Below, piece after piece: positions 8,624 to 15,934 of a stretch of 64,000 nt of DNA. The DNA comes from Sphingomonas yantingensis (lineage in GTDB: Bacteria; Pseudomonadota; Alphaproteobacteria; Sphingomonadales; Sphingomonadaceae): NCBI RefSeq assembly GCF_014199325.1, contig NZ_JACIJJ010000004.1, positions 434,001 to 498,000 on the forward strand. Reading direction: 5' to 3'. A program made the position numbers and the translations under genes. Under the pieces are notes generated by a model that was not told where the DNA came from, did not search any database, and was given only the letters and a program-made list of their open reading frames with translations. Each line of letters opens with the position of its first letter. Position 1 is the stretch's first letter.

Positions 8624-10531
8624 GTGACCAGCGACGCCGAGATTGCACCGCGCGGCCAGCCGCCATTGTTCGTGCTTTCGTTCCGCCAGAGAGATGAACT
8701 CGCCAGCCTGGTGGCGCGGGGCGGGTGGCTGGCGGTCGCCGCCCGGCGGGGCGAGGCGGTGGAGCGGCGCTTTCGCGCATCGGGCGCCTCGATCGCGCTG
8801 ATCGACGCGCGCGGCGCGTTCGAGGACGGCCTGATCGCCGCCCGCGCGCTGGGCGAGGCGATCGAGCGGCCGGCGGCGATGATGGTGTGCGTGTCGAAGA
8901 CCGACCTGTCGCGGCTCGGCGCCCTCTATGATGCCGGCGCGACGCATTTCCTCGCGAGCCCGTTCGGCGAGGAGGAACTGCTCCACGCGCTCCGCTTCGC
9001 CGCGCGCGGGGCCGAACCGCGCGGCGGCGGCGTCGCCCGCGACCTGATCGGCTGGCGCTGGGATCCCGAGCGGCGGCGCGTCCAGCTCTCACCGCTGCTG
9101 GCGCGGCTGTCCGACCAGGCCGATTCGCTGACGCTGCGCGCCGCGATGCGGCTGCTGACGCGAGACGCGCGGGGCGACCTTCGCGCGGCCCTGCGCGGAA
9201 TCGAGGGTGCGACTGCGCTCGTCCAGACGATCGAGCCGCTGGGCCGCGTCGTCCAGCATCTGCAGCGCGACCCGCGCACAGGCCGCCTGCTCGCGCTCGT
9301 CGAGCCGCTCGGCGCCCCGCCCGACGTCGCCGTGCTGCTGCGCGAGGCGATGCCGCGCGTCCGCGATGCGGCGGGTGCGCGCCGCTGGATCGAACATGCA
9401 CTGGCGGAAGGAGAGGTCCACCTGCTGGCCGTGTCGCTGGCGCGGCTGGATATCGTCAACCTCGCCTATGGGCGCGGGGCGGGGGACCGGCTGATCCAGT
9501 CGGCGGCGCGGCGGATCGACGATGCGCTGGGGCCGCTCGGCGGAGCCCGGCCGCCGGTCGCACGGCTCGACGGGGCCGAGTTCGCGGTGCTGTCGCGTCG
9601 GCGGCTGGAAGAGGCGGCGGCCGCGATCGAGGCGGCGCTGGCGCGGCCGTTCGTGGTCGAGGGCGAACTGATGCCGCTCGGTGCCACGCTGCGCACCGTG
9701 GCGAGCCGTCCGGGCGACGATGCGGCGGCGCTGCTCCGCCGGTTGAGCGAGGGGGACGAGGCGCAGTCGGTGTCGATCGATACGCTCGCGGTACAGCTTC
9801 GCGACGCGATGGACGCGGGCCAGGTCGATATCCTGTGGCAGCCGCAGGTGGCGATCGCCAGCGGCGCGATCGTGGGGGTCGAGGCGCTGGCGCGGTGGCG
9901 GCATCCGCAGCTCGGCGAGCTCGGCGCGGAGCCGTTGTTCGCCGCCGCCGACCGCGCGGGCCTGTCGACGGCATTGTCCGATCATGTTCAGGCACTGGCG
10001 CTCCGGCGCGCGGCGAAATGGCCCGCCAGGCTCAAAACGCTGCGAGTGTCGATCAACGTGACCGCGGGGGACGTGGCCCGCGCGGGCTTTGCCGACCGGC
10101 TGCTCGACCGCGTGGATTCGAGCGGCTTCCCGCGCGGGCGGTTGACCGTCGAGATCACCGAAAGCGGGCTGATGGCGGAACTGGGTGAAGCGGCGCGGCT
10201 GCTCGCCGAGCTGCGCCGCGCGGGGCTTCGCGTCGCGATCGACGATTTCGGCACCGGCTATTCGAGCCTCGCCTATCTGAAGGCGCTGCCGCTCGACTAT
10301 CTGAAGATCGACAAGGCGCTGGCGCAGGATATCGGTGGCACCGCGCGCGACCGCATCGTCGTGCGCGGCGTCATCGACATGGCCCGCTCGCTCGGCCTGT
10401 CGGTGGTGGCGGAGGGCGTGGAGACCGAGACGCAGCTCGAATTGCTGGCGGCGGAAGGGTGCCAGTATTTCCAGGGGTTCCTATGCGCCCCGCCGCTGAC
10501 GCTGGAGGCGCTGGAGGGATTGGTGGGCTAA
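8624..10531 (+). CDS. REC-like / degenerate GGDEF / EAL cyclic-di-GMP protein
   Basis: A 635-residue signalling protein, probably a c-di-GMP phosphodiesterase. Residues about 10-125 resemble a receiver domain but I cannot place a clear phospho-Asp. The middle holds a GGDEF-type fold with the signature decayed to RLDGAEF (about 314-320), so cyclase activity is unlikely. The C-terminal EAL domain has E420-A-L, NVT, EITES, DDFGTGYSSL (near 539), KIDK, AEGVET and QGF, the full set of metal and catalytic residues, so it should hydrolyse c-di-GMP. The GTG at 8624 follows AAGGGGAG; an in-frame ATG at 8555 is the alternative start. It is monocistronic, followed by a REP pair. Confidence 0.87.
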   Translation: MTSDAEIAPRGQPPLFVLSFRQRDELASLVARGGWLAVAARRGEAVERRFRASGASIALIDARGAFEDGLIAARALGEAIERPAAMMVCVSKTDLSRLGALYDAGATHFLASPFGEEELLHALRFAARGAEPRGGGVARDLIGWRWDPERRRVQLSPLLARLSDQADSLTLRAAMRLLTRDARGDLRAALRGIEGATALVQTIEPLGRVVQHLQRDPRTGRLLALVEPLGAPPDVAVLLREAMPRVRDAAGARRWIEHALAEGEVHLLAVSLARLDIVNLAYGRGAGDRLIQSAARRIDDALGPLGGARPPVARLDGAEFAVLSRRRLEEAAAAIEAALARPFVVEGELMPLGATLRTVASRPGDDAAALLRRLSEGDEAQSVSIDTLAVQLRDAMDAGQVDILWQPQVAIASGAIVGVEALARWRHPQLGELGAEPLFAAADRAGLSTALSDHVQALALRRAAKWPARLKTLRVSINVTAGDVARAGFADRLLDRVDSSGFPRGRLTVEITESGLMAELGEAARLLAELRRAGLRVAIDDFGTGYSSLAYLKALPLDYLKIDKALAQDIGGTARDRIVVRGVIDMARSLGLSVVAEGVETETQLELLAAEGCQYFQGFLCAPPLTLEALEGLVG

Positions 10532-10540
10532 AACCCACGA

Positions 10541-10643
10541 GCCGTACCCCGGTGAAGGCCGGCGTCCAGTTACGGTGTCGCCCGCTGGTCCGTAATTCCG
10601 CAAAGCCGTCCCAACTGGACCCCGGGCTTCGCCGGGGTACGGC
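10541..10643. repeat. Inverted pair of 31-base palindromic (REP-like) repeats
   Basis: The 31 bases at 10541-10571, beginning GCCGTACCCCGG, recur as the reverse complement at 10613-10643 with three mismatches, separated by 41 bases. Each copy is itself partly palindromic (CCCCGG...CCGG). The pair sits between the convergent ends of the EAL gene and argC and could fold into a long stem that stabilises or terminates both transcripts. Related GTACCCC or GTCACCCC units occur at 47331-47408, 51047-51072 and 57652-57678. Confidence 0.8.
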
Positions 10644-10649
10644 CAGTTT

Positions 10650-11579
10650 TCAGACCCGCAGCCCCGCCGCCGGGTCCAGCCCCGCCATCAGATTGAGGTT
10701 CTGTACCGCCGCGCCGCCCGCGCCCTTGCCTAGATTGTCGAGCGTGGCGATCAGCCGTGCCTGGCCGCTCGCCGCATTCCCGAACGCGCGCAGCGTCATG
10801 CGGTCGGTCCCGGCATCCGCCTCGATCTCGACGCTCGTCGCTTCCTCGCTGGCGGCGACGCGGACCAGCGGCTGGTCGCGATACGCCTCCCGCCACGCCG
10901 CCTCGATCGCGGCGAGCGAAGGCTTGCGGGGCAGGGCGTGGAGCGCCAGCGGCACCTCGACCAGCATGCCGCGATAGGTGCGCGCGACCGCGGGCTGGAA
11001 GATCGGCGGATGGGCGATGCGCGCATGCCGCTGCATCTCGGGCAGGTGCTTGTGCGAGAGCGACAGCGCATAGGCGCGGTGCGCGGTTTCGGTCCCGCCG
11101 CTTTCGAACTCGGCGATCATCGCCTTGCCGCCGCCCGAATAGCCCGACACCGCGTTGACGTTGAGCGGCCATTCGTGCGGCACCAGCCCGGTGCGGACGA
11201 GCGGCCGGACAAGCGCGAGAAAGCCGGTCGGATAGCAGCCCGGATTGCTGACGCGGGCCGCTTCGGCGATCGTCGCGGCCTGCACGGGCTCGAGCTCGGG
11301 AAAACCGTAGGTCCAGCCATCGGCGACGCGATGCGCGCTCGACGCGTCGATCACCCGGACGGCCGGGTTGCGGATCAGCTCCACCGCCTCACGCGCGGCG
11401 TCGTCGGGCAGGCAGAGGATGACGAAGTCGGCGGCGTTGAGCGCCTCTGCCCGTGCGGCGGGGTCCTTGCGCGCGTCGCCTTCCAGCGTCGTCACATGGA
11501 ACTCGGGCCGATCGGCCAGCCGCTCGCGGATTTCCAGGCCGGTGGTGCCCGCGCCGCCGTCGATGAAGACGCTGCGCAT
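10650..11579 (-). CDS. argC: N-acetyl-gamma-glutamyl-phosphate reductase
   Basis: This enzyme reduces N-acetylglutamyl-phosphate to the semialdehyde with NADPH in arginine synthesis. The 309-residue product starts with the nucleotide-binding loop DGGAGTTGLEIRERL and has the active-site cysteine C115 in NPGCYPTG. A further conserved segment is SGYSGGGKAMIAEFE. The length (about 310) marks the short type-2 ArgC class rather than the 340-residue form. Its ATG shares one base with the stop of the upstream NlpC/P60-like gene (TGATG). The next arginine genes in the window, argD and argF, are 17 kb away. Confidence 0.93.
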   Translation of the reverse strand: MRSVFIDGGAGTTGLEIRERLADRPEFHVTTLEGDARKDPAARAEALNAADFVILCLPDDAAREAVELIRNPAVRVIDASSAHRVADGWTYGFPELEPVQAATIAEAARVSNPGCYPTGFLALVRPLVRTGLVPHEWPLNVNAVSGYSGGGKAMIAEFESGGTETAHRAYALSLSHKHLPEMQRHARIAHPPIFQPAVARTYRGMLVEVPLALHALPRKPSLAAIEAAWREAYRDQPLVRVAASEEATSVEIEADAGTDRMTLRAFGNAASGQARLIATLDNLGKGAGGAAVQNLNLMAGLDPAAGLRV

Positions 11580-12475
11580 CAGTCGAGCGTGCCGTATGCG
11601 ACGGGCGCACCGTGGCGTTCGATCAGCGTCGACAGGCGTTCGCGCCCGACCCGGCCCTTGACATGCACCGCGCTGACGGCGTCGACCATGATCGCCAGAT
11701 GCTGATCGGCGAACACTACGACCTCGCCCGCGACCGCCGCCTCGCCGCCGGCGCTGACCGATGCGGCGATCAGGTCGGGCAGGCGCGGGACAGCGAAGCC
11801 CGCGACATCGTGCGCCAGGAAGATCAGGCCCGCGCCGTCGACGCCCGCCCCCGATCGACCGCCGGTCCGCTCGCTCGCGCCGATCATGCGCAGCGCCGCG
11901 GCGATCACCTCGGCGCGTTCGGGCTCGCCCACCGGACGCACCGCATCGGCCGCGACATAGCCATGGTCGGTGAGTAGGAACTCCCCGCGCTCGCCCAGCG
12001 CGGCGATGCGGCTGCCCATCGGCAGCGCGGCCAGCGTCGCGGCATTGCGGTCGGGCGCCTCGCCCAGCGTCGCCTCTCGCGCGCAGATGATGTGCGTGGC
12101 GGCGACCGCCTCGCCCAGCAGACCTTCCGCCACATAGCCGACGATGCCGTCGGTCAGCGACCGGCCCCAGGCCATGCCGCCGCTCAGTTCCAGCAGGTCG
12201 AACGTATCGCCGGGCACGAGCTCCGACACCGGCACGCCGCCGGGTGCGTCGAACACCGGGCCGGCGGCAAGCGCCGTCTGGGTCCGCGCCTCGGCATAAT
12301 GCGGCGCGAAGACGCGATCGGCGAGGCGCAGGTCGGTGAGGTCCGCGCGCACCGCATCGACCCGCGGGTCGAGCCGGACCGAACGGCCCGTCAGGGCATG
12401 GCGTTCACGCGGTGCCGATTCCGTTGCGGCGGGGATAGGCGTCGTCTGCCCCGAGGAAATGCCCGAATTCTGCAA
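11579..12475 (-). CDS. NlpC/P60-like (C40) protein with SH3-type N-terminus, catalytic Cys replaced
   Basis: This resembles sphingomonad C40 cell-wall peptidases: SH3-like segments (about residues 60-185) and then an NlpC/P60 fold. In active relatives the motif is GGRS..G(V/I)DCSGL. Here it reads GGRSGAGVDGAGL, with Gly214 (codon GGC) where Cys is expected (TGC) and Ala where Ser is expected. The His positions seem kept (DQHLAIMVD, AVHVKG). It is therefore probably not a peptidase but may still bind peptidoglycan peptides. The only good start is TTG at 12475, behind AAGGGG, which overlaps the MarR gene by 71 bases. Its stop is coupled to argC. The C40 assignment rests on motif memory. Confidence 0.75.
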   Translation of the reverse strand: MQNSGISSGQTTPIPAATESAPRERHALTGRSVRLDPRVDAVRADLTDLRLADRVFAPHYAEARTQTALAAGPVFDAPGGVPVSELVPGDTFDLLELSGGMAWGRSLTDGIVGYVAEGLLGEAVAATHIICAREATLGEAPDRNAATLAALPMGSRIAALGERGEFLLTDHGYVAADAVRPVGEPERAEVIAAALRMIGASERTGGRSGAGVDGAGLIFLAHDVAGFAVPRLPDLIAASVSAGGEAAVAGEVVVFADQHLAIMVDAVSAVHVKGRVGRERLSTLIERHGAPVAYGTLD

Positions 12476-12779
12476 GAAAGTCCGCCCCTTCCGGTGTGCG
12501 CGTCACGAAGATGTTGCGCTTGTCGCTATCGTCGCGCTGTCGACGCAGATAGCCGAGCGCGCCCAGCCTGTTCAAGGCGCGCGTGACGACCGGTTTCGAA
12601 ACGTTGAGCGCGCGAGCAAGGCCGCGCACCGTATGGGGGCCGGGTTCGAGATAGACGAGCATCAGCAACGCCATCTGACGATTGGTCAGATCGGGCTCGC
12701 CCGAGCGGACATAATCGACCAGCGTGTGCATCCACGAGGATAGTGCAGCGGGGGTGATCGCATTCACGCGCGAATCCAT
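12405..12779 (-). CDS. MarR family transcriptional regulator
   Basis: A 124-residue winged-helix DNA-binding protein. The MarR core is visible: NRQMALLMLVYLEPGPHTVRGLARALNVSKPVVTRAL, where VSKPVVTRALNRL is the recognition helix, followed by the wing LRRQRDDSDKRNIFVTRTPEG with the usual D-x-R basic turn. The ATG at 12779 is preceded by GGAG at ten bases; the frame runs on upstream to 12860 without a better site. It is the first gene of a unit continuing into the NlpC/P60-like gene and argC. Target and ligand are unknown; autoregulation is a family habit, not something visible here. Confidence 0.85.
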   Translation of the reverse strand: MDSRVNAITPAALSSWMHTLVDYVRSGEPDLTNRQMALLMLVYLEPGPHTVRGLARALNVSKPVVTRALNRLGALGYLRRQRDDSDKRNIFVTRTPEGADFLAEFGHFLGADDAYPRRNGIGTA

Positions 12780-13005
12780 ATCGTTACAGCTCCGCAAGCA
12801 CGGACGCTCTCTGCGCACCTGAACGCCCCTGCGGCGCTGCGGTTTCGCGGCGTTTCGCAAATGTCACATCCATCCAGTTTCGCGGCCCAAAAGGGGTATC
12901 CGCCCGGCCGGGCGAGGCCGTGGTTGATCCCGCGGCGCGCCCGGCTTATGTGCGCGGCAAGCCGGGCGTCGCCGATACGCCCCAAAACTGGATTCCTGGT
13001 CTCCG

Positions 13006-13407
13006 ATGCTGTTCTCCTTCCTTCTCGTGGTGCATGCGATCATCGCCGCGCTGCTCGTCACCGTCATCCTGATGCAGCAGTCGGAGGGCGGCGGCCTGAC
13101 CTCGAGCGGCAGCCCCTCGGGCCTGATGTCGGCGCGTGGCGCCGCCAATTTCCTGACGCGCGCGACCGCGGTGCTGGCGGGCCTGTTCATCGGCATGAGC
13201 ATCCTGCTCGCGGTGATCGCCGCGACGCGCAGCAACAACGCGATCGACACAAGCCTGGCGCGGCCGACCGCGGCGGCGCCCGGCGCTCCGACCGGTCCCG
13301 CCCCGGCGGCGGCTCCCGGCGTCGATCCGCTCGACGCGGCGGCCGGCGCGGTCGCGGCGAACCAGGCGGCCCCCGCCGCCGGCAATTCGAGCGCGCCGGG
13401 CCGCTGA
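13006..13407 (+). CDS. secG: Preprotein translocase subunit SecG
   Basis: SecG is the small subunit of the SecYEG inner-membrane channel and assists SecA-driven export. The 133-residue product has two membrane spans (about residues 2-22 and 55-75) joined by the SecG loop MQQSEGGGLTSSGSPSGL. A low-complexity Ala/Pro tail (PTAAAPGAPTGPAPAAAPG) follows, which is longer than in E. coli SecG but common in alphaproteobacteria. It lies 98 bases before pyrG. secA is 41 kb further on. The 226 bases upstream (12780-13005) separate it from the divergent MarR gene and should hold its promoter; I see no clear boxes there. Confidence 0.94.
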   Translation: MLFSFLLVVHAIIAALLVTVILMQQSEGGGLTSSGSPSGLMSARGAANFLTRATAVLAGLFIGMSILLAVIAATRSNNAIDTSLARPTAAAPGAPTGPAPAAAPGVDPLDAAAGAVAANQAAPAAGNSSAPGR

Positions 13408-13505
13408 GCCCCGCCGCTCGCGAGCCTCGTCTCGCATGATTTTTCGAGAGCGTGCGGATTCGCGCGCTTGGTCCCCATGACTTTCGGCGTTAGGCGTTTC
13501 CTCCC

Positions 13506-15140
13506 ATGGCGCGGTACATCTTCATCACCGGCGGCGTGGTCTCGTCGCTCGGCAAGGGTCTCATGGCAGCCAGCCTCGCGGCGCTGCTCCAGGCGCGCGG
13601 CTATCGCGTGCGGATCCGCAAGTTCGATCCCTATCTGAACGTCGATCCGGGGACGATGAGCCCCTATCAGCACGGCGAGGTCTACGTCACCGACGACGGG
13701 GCGGAAACGGACCTCGACCTCGGCCATTACGAGCGGTTCACCGGCGTGTCGGCGCGTCAGTCGGACAACGTCACCTCCGGCCGCATCTACCAGACGATCA
13801 TCCAGCGCGAGCGGCGCGGCGATTATCTCGGCGCGACGGTGCAGGTGATTCCGCACGTCACCGACGCGATCAAGTCCTTCTCGCAGGTCCAGACCGAGGA
13901 TCTCGACTTCGTCCTGTGCGAGATCGGCGGCACCGTCGGCGACATCGAATCGCTGCCGTTCATCGAGGCGATCCGACAGCTTCGCAACGACCTGGGCCGC
14001 GGCCAGTCGATCAGCGTTCATGTGACGCTGGTCCCGTACATCGCCGCGGCGGGCGAGCTGAAGACCAAGCCGACGCAGCATTCGGTGCGCGAGCTGGCGG
14101 CGCTGGGCGTTCAGCCCGACGTGCTCGTCTGCCGATGCGAAAAGCCGCTGCCCGAGAGCGAGAAGCGCAAGATCGCGCAATTCTGCAACGTCAGGCCAGA
14201 GGCGGTGATCGCCGCGCTCGACGCGCCGAGCATCTATGCCGTTCCGCTCCAGTATCACGAAGAGGGGCTGGACGAGGAAGTGCTGCGCGCCTTCGGCATC
14301 GATCCGGGCGAGAAGCCGGGTCTTGGCCGCTGGACCGAGATCACCGACCGGCTGTTCAACCCCGAGGGCGAGGTGACGGTCGGCGTCGTCGGCAAATATG
14401 TCGGGCTTCAGGACGCGTACAAGTCGCTGAACGAGGCGCTGGTCCATGGCGGCATCGCCAACAAGGTTCGCGTCAACATCCGCTGGATCGACGCCGAACT
14501 GTTCGAGGGCGACGAGGCCGAAGTCGCCGCCGCGCTCGAGCCGTGCCACGCAATTCTCGTCCCCGGCGCGTTCGGCTCGCGCGGGGCGGAGGGCAAGATC
14601 GCCAGCGTCCGCTTCGCCCGCGAGCGGCGGGTGCCCTATTTCGGCATCTGCTTCGGGATGCAGATGGCGTGCATCGAAGGCGCCCGGAACCTTGCCGGCA
14701 TCGAGAATGCGTCCTCGACCGAATTCGGCCCCACGGACGAGCCGGTCGTCGGTATCATCACCGAATGGATGAGCGACAAGGGGATCGAGACGCGTGAGGC
14801 GGGCGGCGACCTGGGCGGCACGATGCGGCTCGGCGCCTATCCGGCCAAGCTCGCCGGCAACAGCGTCGTCGCCTCGATCTACGGCGCCAACGAGATCGAA
14901 GAGCGGCATCGCCACCGCTACGAGGTCAACACCGGCTATCGCGAGGCGCTGGAGAAGGGCGGGCTGGTCTTTTCGGGCATGTCGCCCGACGACATGCTGC
15001 CCGAAATCGTCGAGCGGCCCGATCATCCCTGGTTCGTCGGCGTGCAGTTCCACCCGGAGCTGAAGTCTAAGCCGTTCGATCCGCACCCCTTGTTCGCCAG
15101 CTTCATCGCGGCGGCGGTCGCGCAGTCGCGGTTGGTCTGA
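13506..15140 (+). CDS. pyrG: CTP synthase (glutamine-hydrolysing)
   Basis: It aminates UTP to CTP using glutamine. The 544 residues are full length. The N-terminal synthase domain starts with [15 protein letters not shown] (P-loop) and has the [21 protein letters not shown] substrate region. The class-I glutaminase domain has the nucleophile C382 in FGICFGMQ and the partners H516 and E518 in FHPELKS. The ATG at 13506 is the family start. A strong bidirectional hairpin follows the stop, isolating pyrG from the convergent hsp20 gene. Confidence 0.97.
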   Translation: MARYIFITGGVVSSLGKGLMAASLAALLQARGYRVRIRKFDPYLNVDPGTMSPYQHGEVYVTDDGAETDLDLGHYERFTGVSARQSDNVTSGRIYQTIIQRERRGDYLGATVQVIPHVTDAIKSFSQVQTEDLDFVLCEIGGTVGDIESLPFIEAIRQLRNDLGRGQSISVHVTLVPYIAAAGELKTKPTQHSVRELAALGVQPDVLVCRCEKPLPESEKRKIAQFCNVRPEAVIAALDAPSIYAVPLQYHEEGLDEEVLRAFGIDPGEKPGLGRWTEITDRLFNPEGEVTVGVVGKYVGLQDAYKSLNEALVHGGIANKVRVNIRWIDAELFEGDEAEVAAALEPCHAILVPGAFGSRGAEGKIASVRFARERRVPYFGICFGMQMACIEGARNLAGIENASSTEFGPTDEPVVGIITEWMSDKGIETREAGGDLGGTMRLGAYPAKLAGNSVVASIYGANEIEERHRHRYEVNTGYREALEKGGLVFSGMSPDDMLPEIVERPDHPWFVGVQFHPELKSKPFDPHPLFASFIAAAVAQSRLV

Positions 15141-15147
15141 ACAATCA

Positions 15148-15179
15148 AAAGGCGCCCGGACCGAAGTCCGGACGCCTTT
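15148..15179. terminator. Bidirectional intrinsic terminator, pyrG / hsp20
   Basis: AAAGGCGcCCGGAC, loop CGAA, GTCCGGaCGCCTTT form a 14-bp stem with one mismatch pair. The plus side ends in CCTTTC and the minus side in CCTTTTGATT. It lies between two convergent genes, so it can end both transcripts. Confidence 0.85.
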
Positions 15180-15243
15180 CGCCGCGGCGCCCAAGGGAGC
15201 AAGGCGCTTGGCGGATCGGTGATCGCCCGAGCCGGGCGGCGGA

Positions 15244-15708
15244 TTACGCCGCCTTGTGCTCGATCGCGGGGCCGGTGGGGGCACCGGTCGCGACGGCGAT
15301 CTTCTTGGGCTTCATCGCCTCGGGCACTTCGCGGACGAGGTCGATCGTCAGCAGCCCGTCAGCGAGGTTCGCTGCCTCCACCCGCACGAAGTCGGCCAGC
15401 TCGAACCGCCGCTCGAAGCTGCGATTGGCGATGCCGAGATGCAGGAAGTTGGCGCCCTGGTTGTCGTTGTGCTCGCCCTTGCGACCGGCGACCAGCAGCA
15501 GGTTCTGCTGCGCGGTGATGTCGATCTCGTCGGCCTTGAACCCGGCGACGGCAAGCGTGATGCGATACTGGTCCTCGCCCATCTTCTCGAGGTTGAAGGG
15601 CGGGTAGTTATCCCCCTGGTTCTGCCGGGCACTCGTCTCGAGCAGGTCGAAGAGGCGGTCGAAGCCGATCGCCGAACGGCGATAGGGGGTGAAGTCGAAC
15701 TGACGCAT
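15244..15708 (-). CDS. Small heat-shock protein, Hsp20/IbpA family
   Basis: This is an ATP-independent holdase that binds unfolding proteins. The 154-residue product has the class-A rhizobial/IbpA N-terminus (DFTPYRRSAIGFDRLFDLLE), then the alpha-crystallin domain (about 35-125) with NYPPFNLEKMGEDQYRITLA and the signature IANRSFERRFELAD. ADGLLTIDLVREVPEAMKPK follows near the C-terminus. The ATG at 15708 has GGAGG at seven bases. A heat-shock sigma-32 promoter and a ROSE-like leader lie upstream (separate entries), so control is probably both transcriptional and by RNA melting. Confidence 0.95.
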   Translation of the reverse strand: MRQFDFTPYRRSAIGFDRLFDLLETSARQNQGDNYPPFNLEKMGEDQYRITLAVAGFKADEIDITAQQNLLLVAGRKGEHNDNQGANFLHLGIANRSFERRFELADFVRVEAANLADGLLTIDLVREVPEAMKPKKIAVATGAPTGPAIEHKAA

Positions 15709-15712
15709 GTCA

Positions 15713-15797
15713 AATCCTCCAAAGAAGCAATGTGACGAAAGCGCGCCGCCCATCTGGCGCGGCGTGGTCGACGACCCGTTCTACGGCGTCGGCGACA
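15713..15797 (-). promoter_or_regulatory. ROSE-like RNA thermometer in the hsp20 leader
   Basis: The roughly 90-base leader before hsp20 ends, on the minus strand, in TTGCTTCTTTGGAGGAT (15730 to 15714). ROSE elements of alphaproteobacterial small heat-shock genes carry a U(U/C)GCU motif that pairs imperfectly with a GGAGGAU Shine-Dalgarno in the last hairpin, and this arrangement is matched almost exactly. The upstream leader is GC-rich and can form further stems. The 5' boundary is my estimate and the folding is not computed. Confidence 0.65.
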
Positions 15798-15802
15798 CGA
15801 AC

Positions 15803-15831
15803 AAGATGGGCCAGATCGGTACGATTTCAAG
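15803..15831 (-). promoter_or_regulatory. Sigma-32 (RpoH) heat-shock promoter of hsp20
   Basis: On the minus strand CTTGAAA (15831-15825), 14 bases, then CCCATCTT (15810-15803) matches the RpoH consensus CTTGAA-N13-15-CCCCATNT with one base short in the -10 box. It lies about 95 bases before the hsp20 ATG, giving a leader of the length expected for a ROSE element. Confidence 0.8.
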
Positions 15832-15934
15832 TGGAACGATCGGGGAGAGCCGGACTTCGCCGGACCCAATTGCTTCTTTATCGACTATCCCGATGGGAAT
15901 TGTAGGCTCAGCGATGTTCTAGGGAGAATCATCG

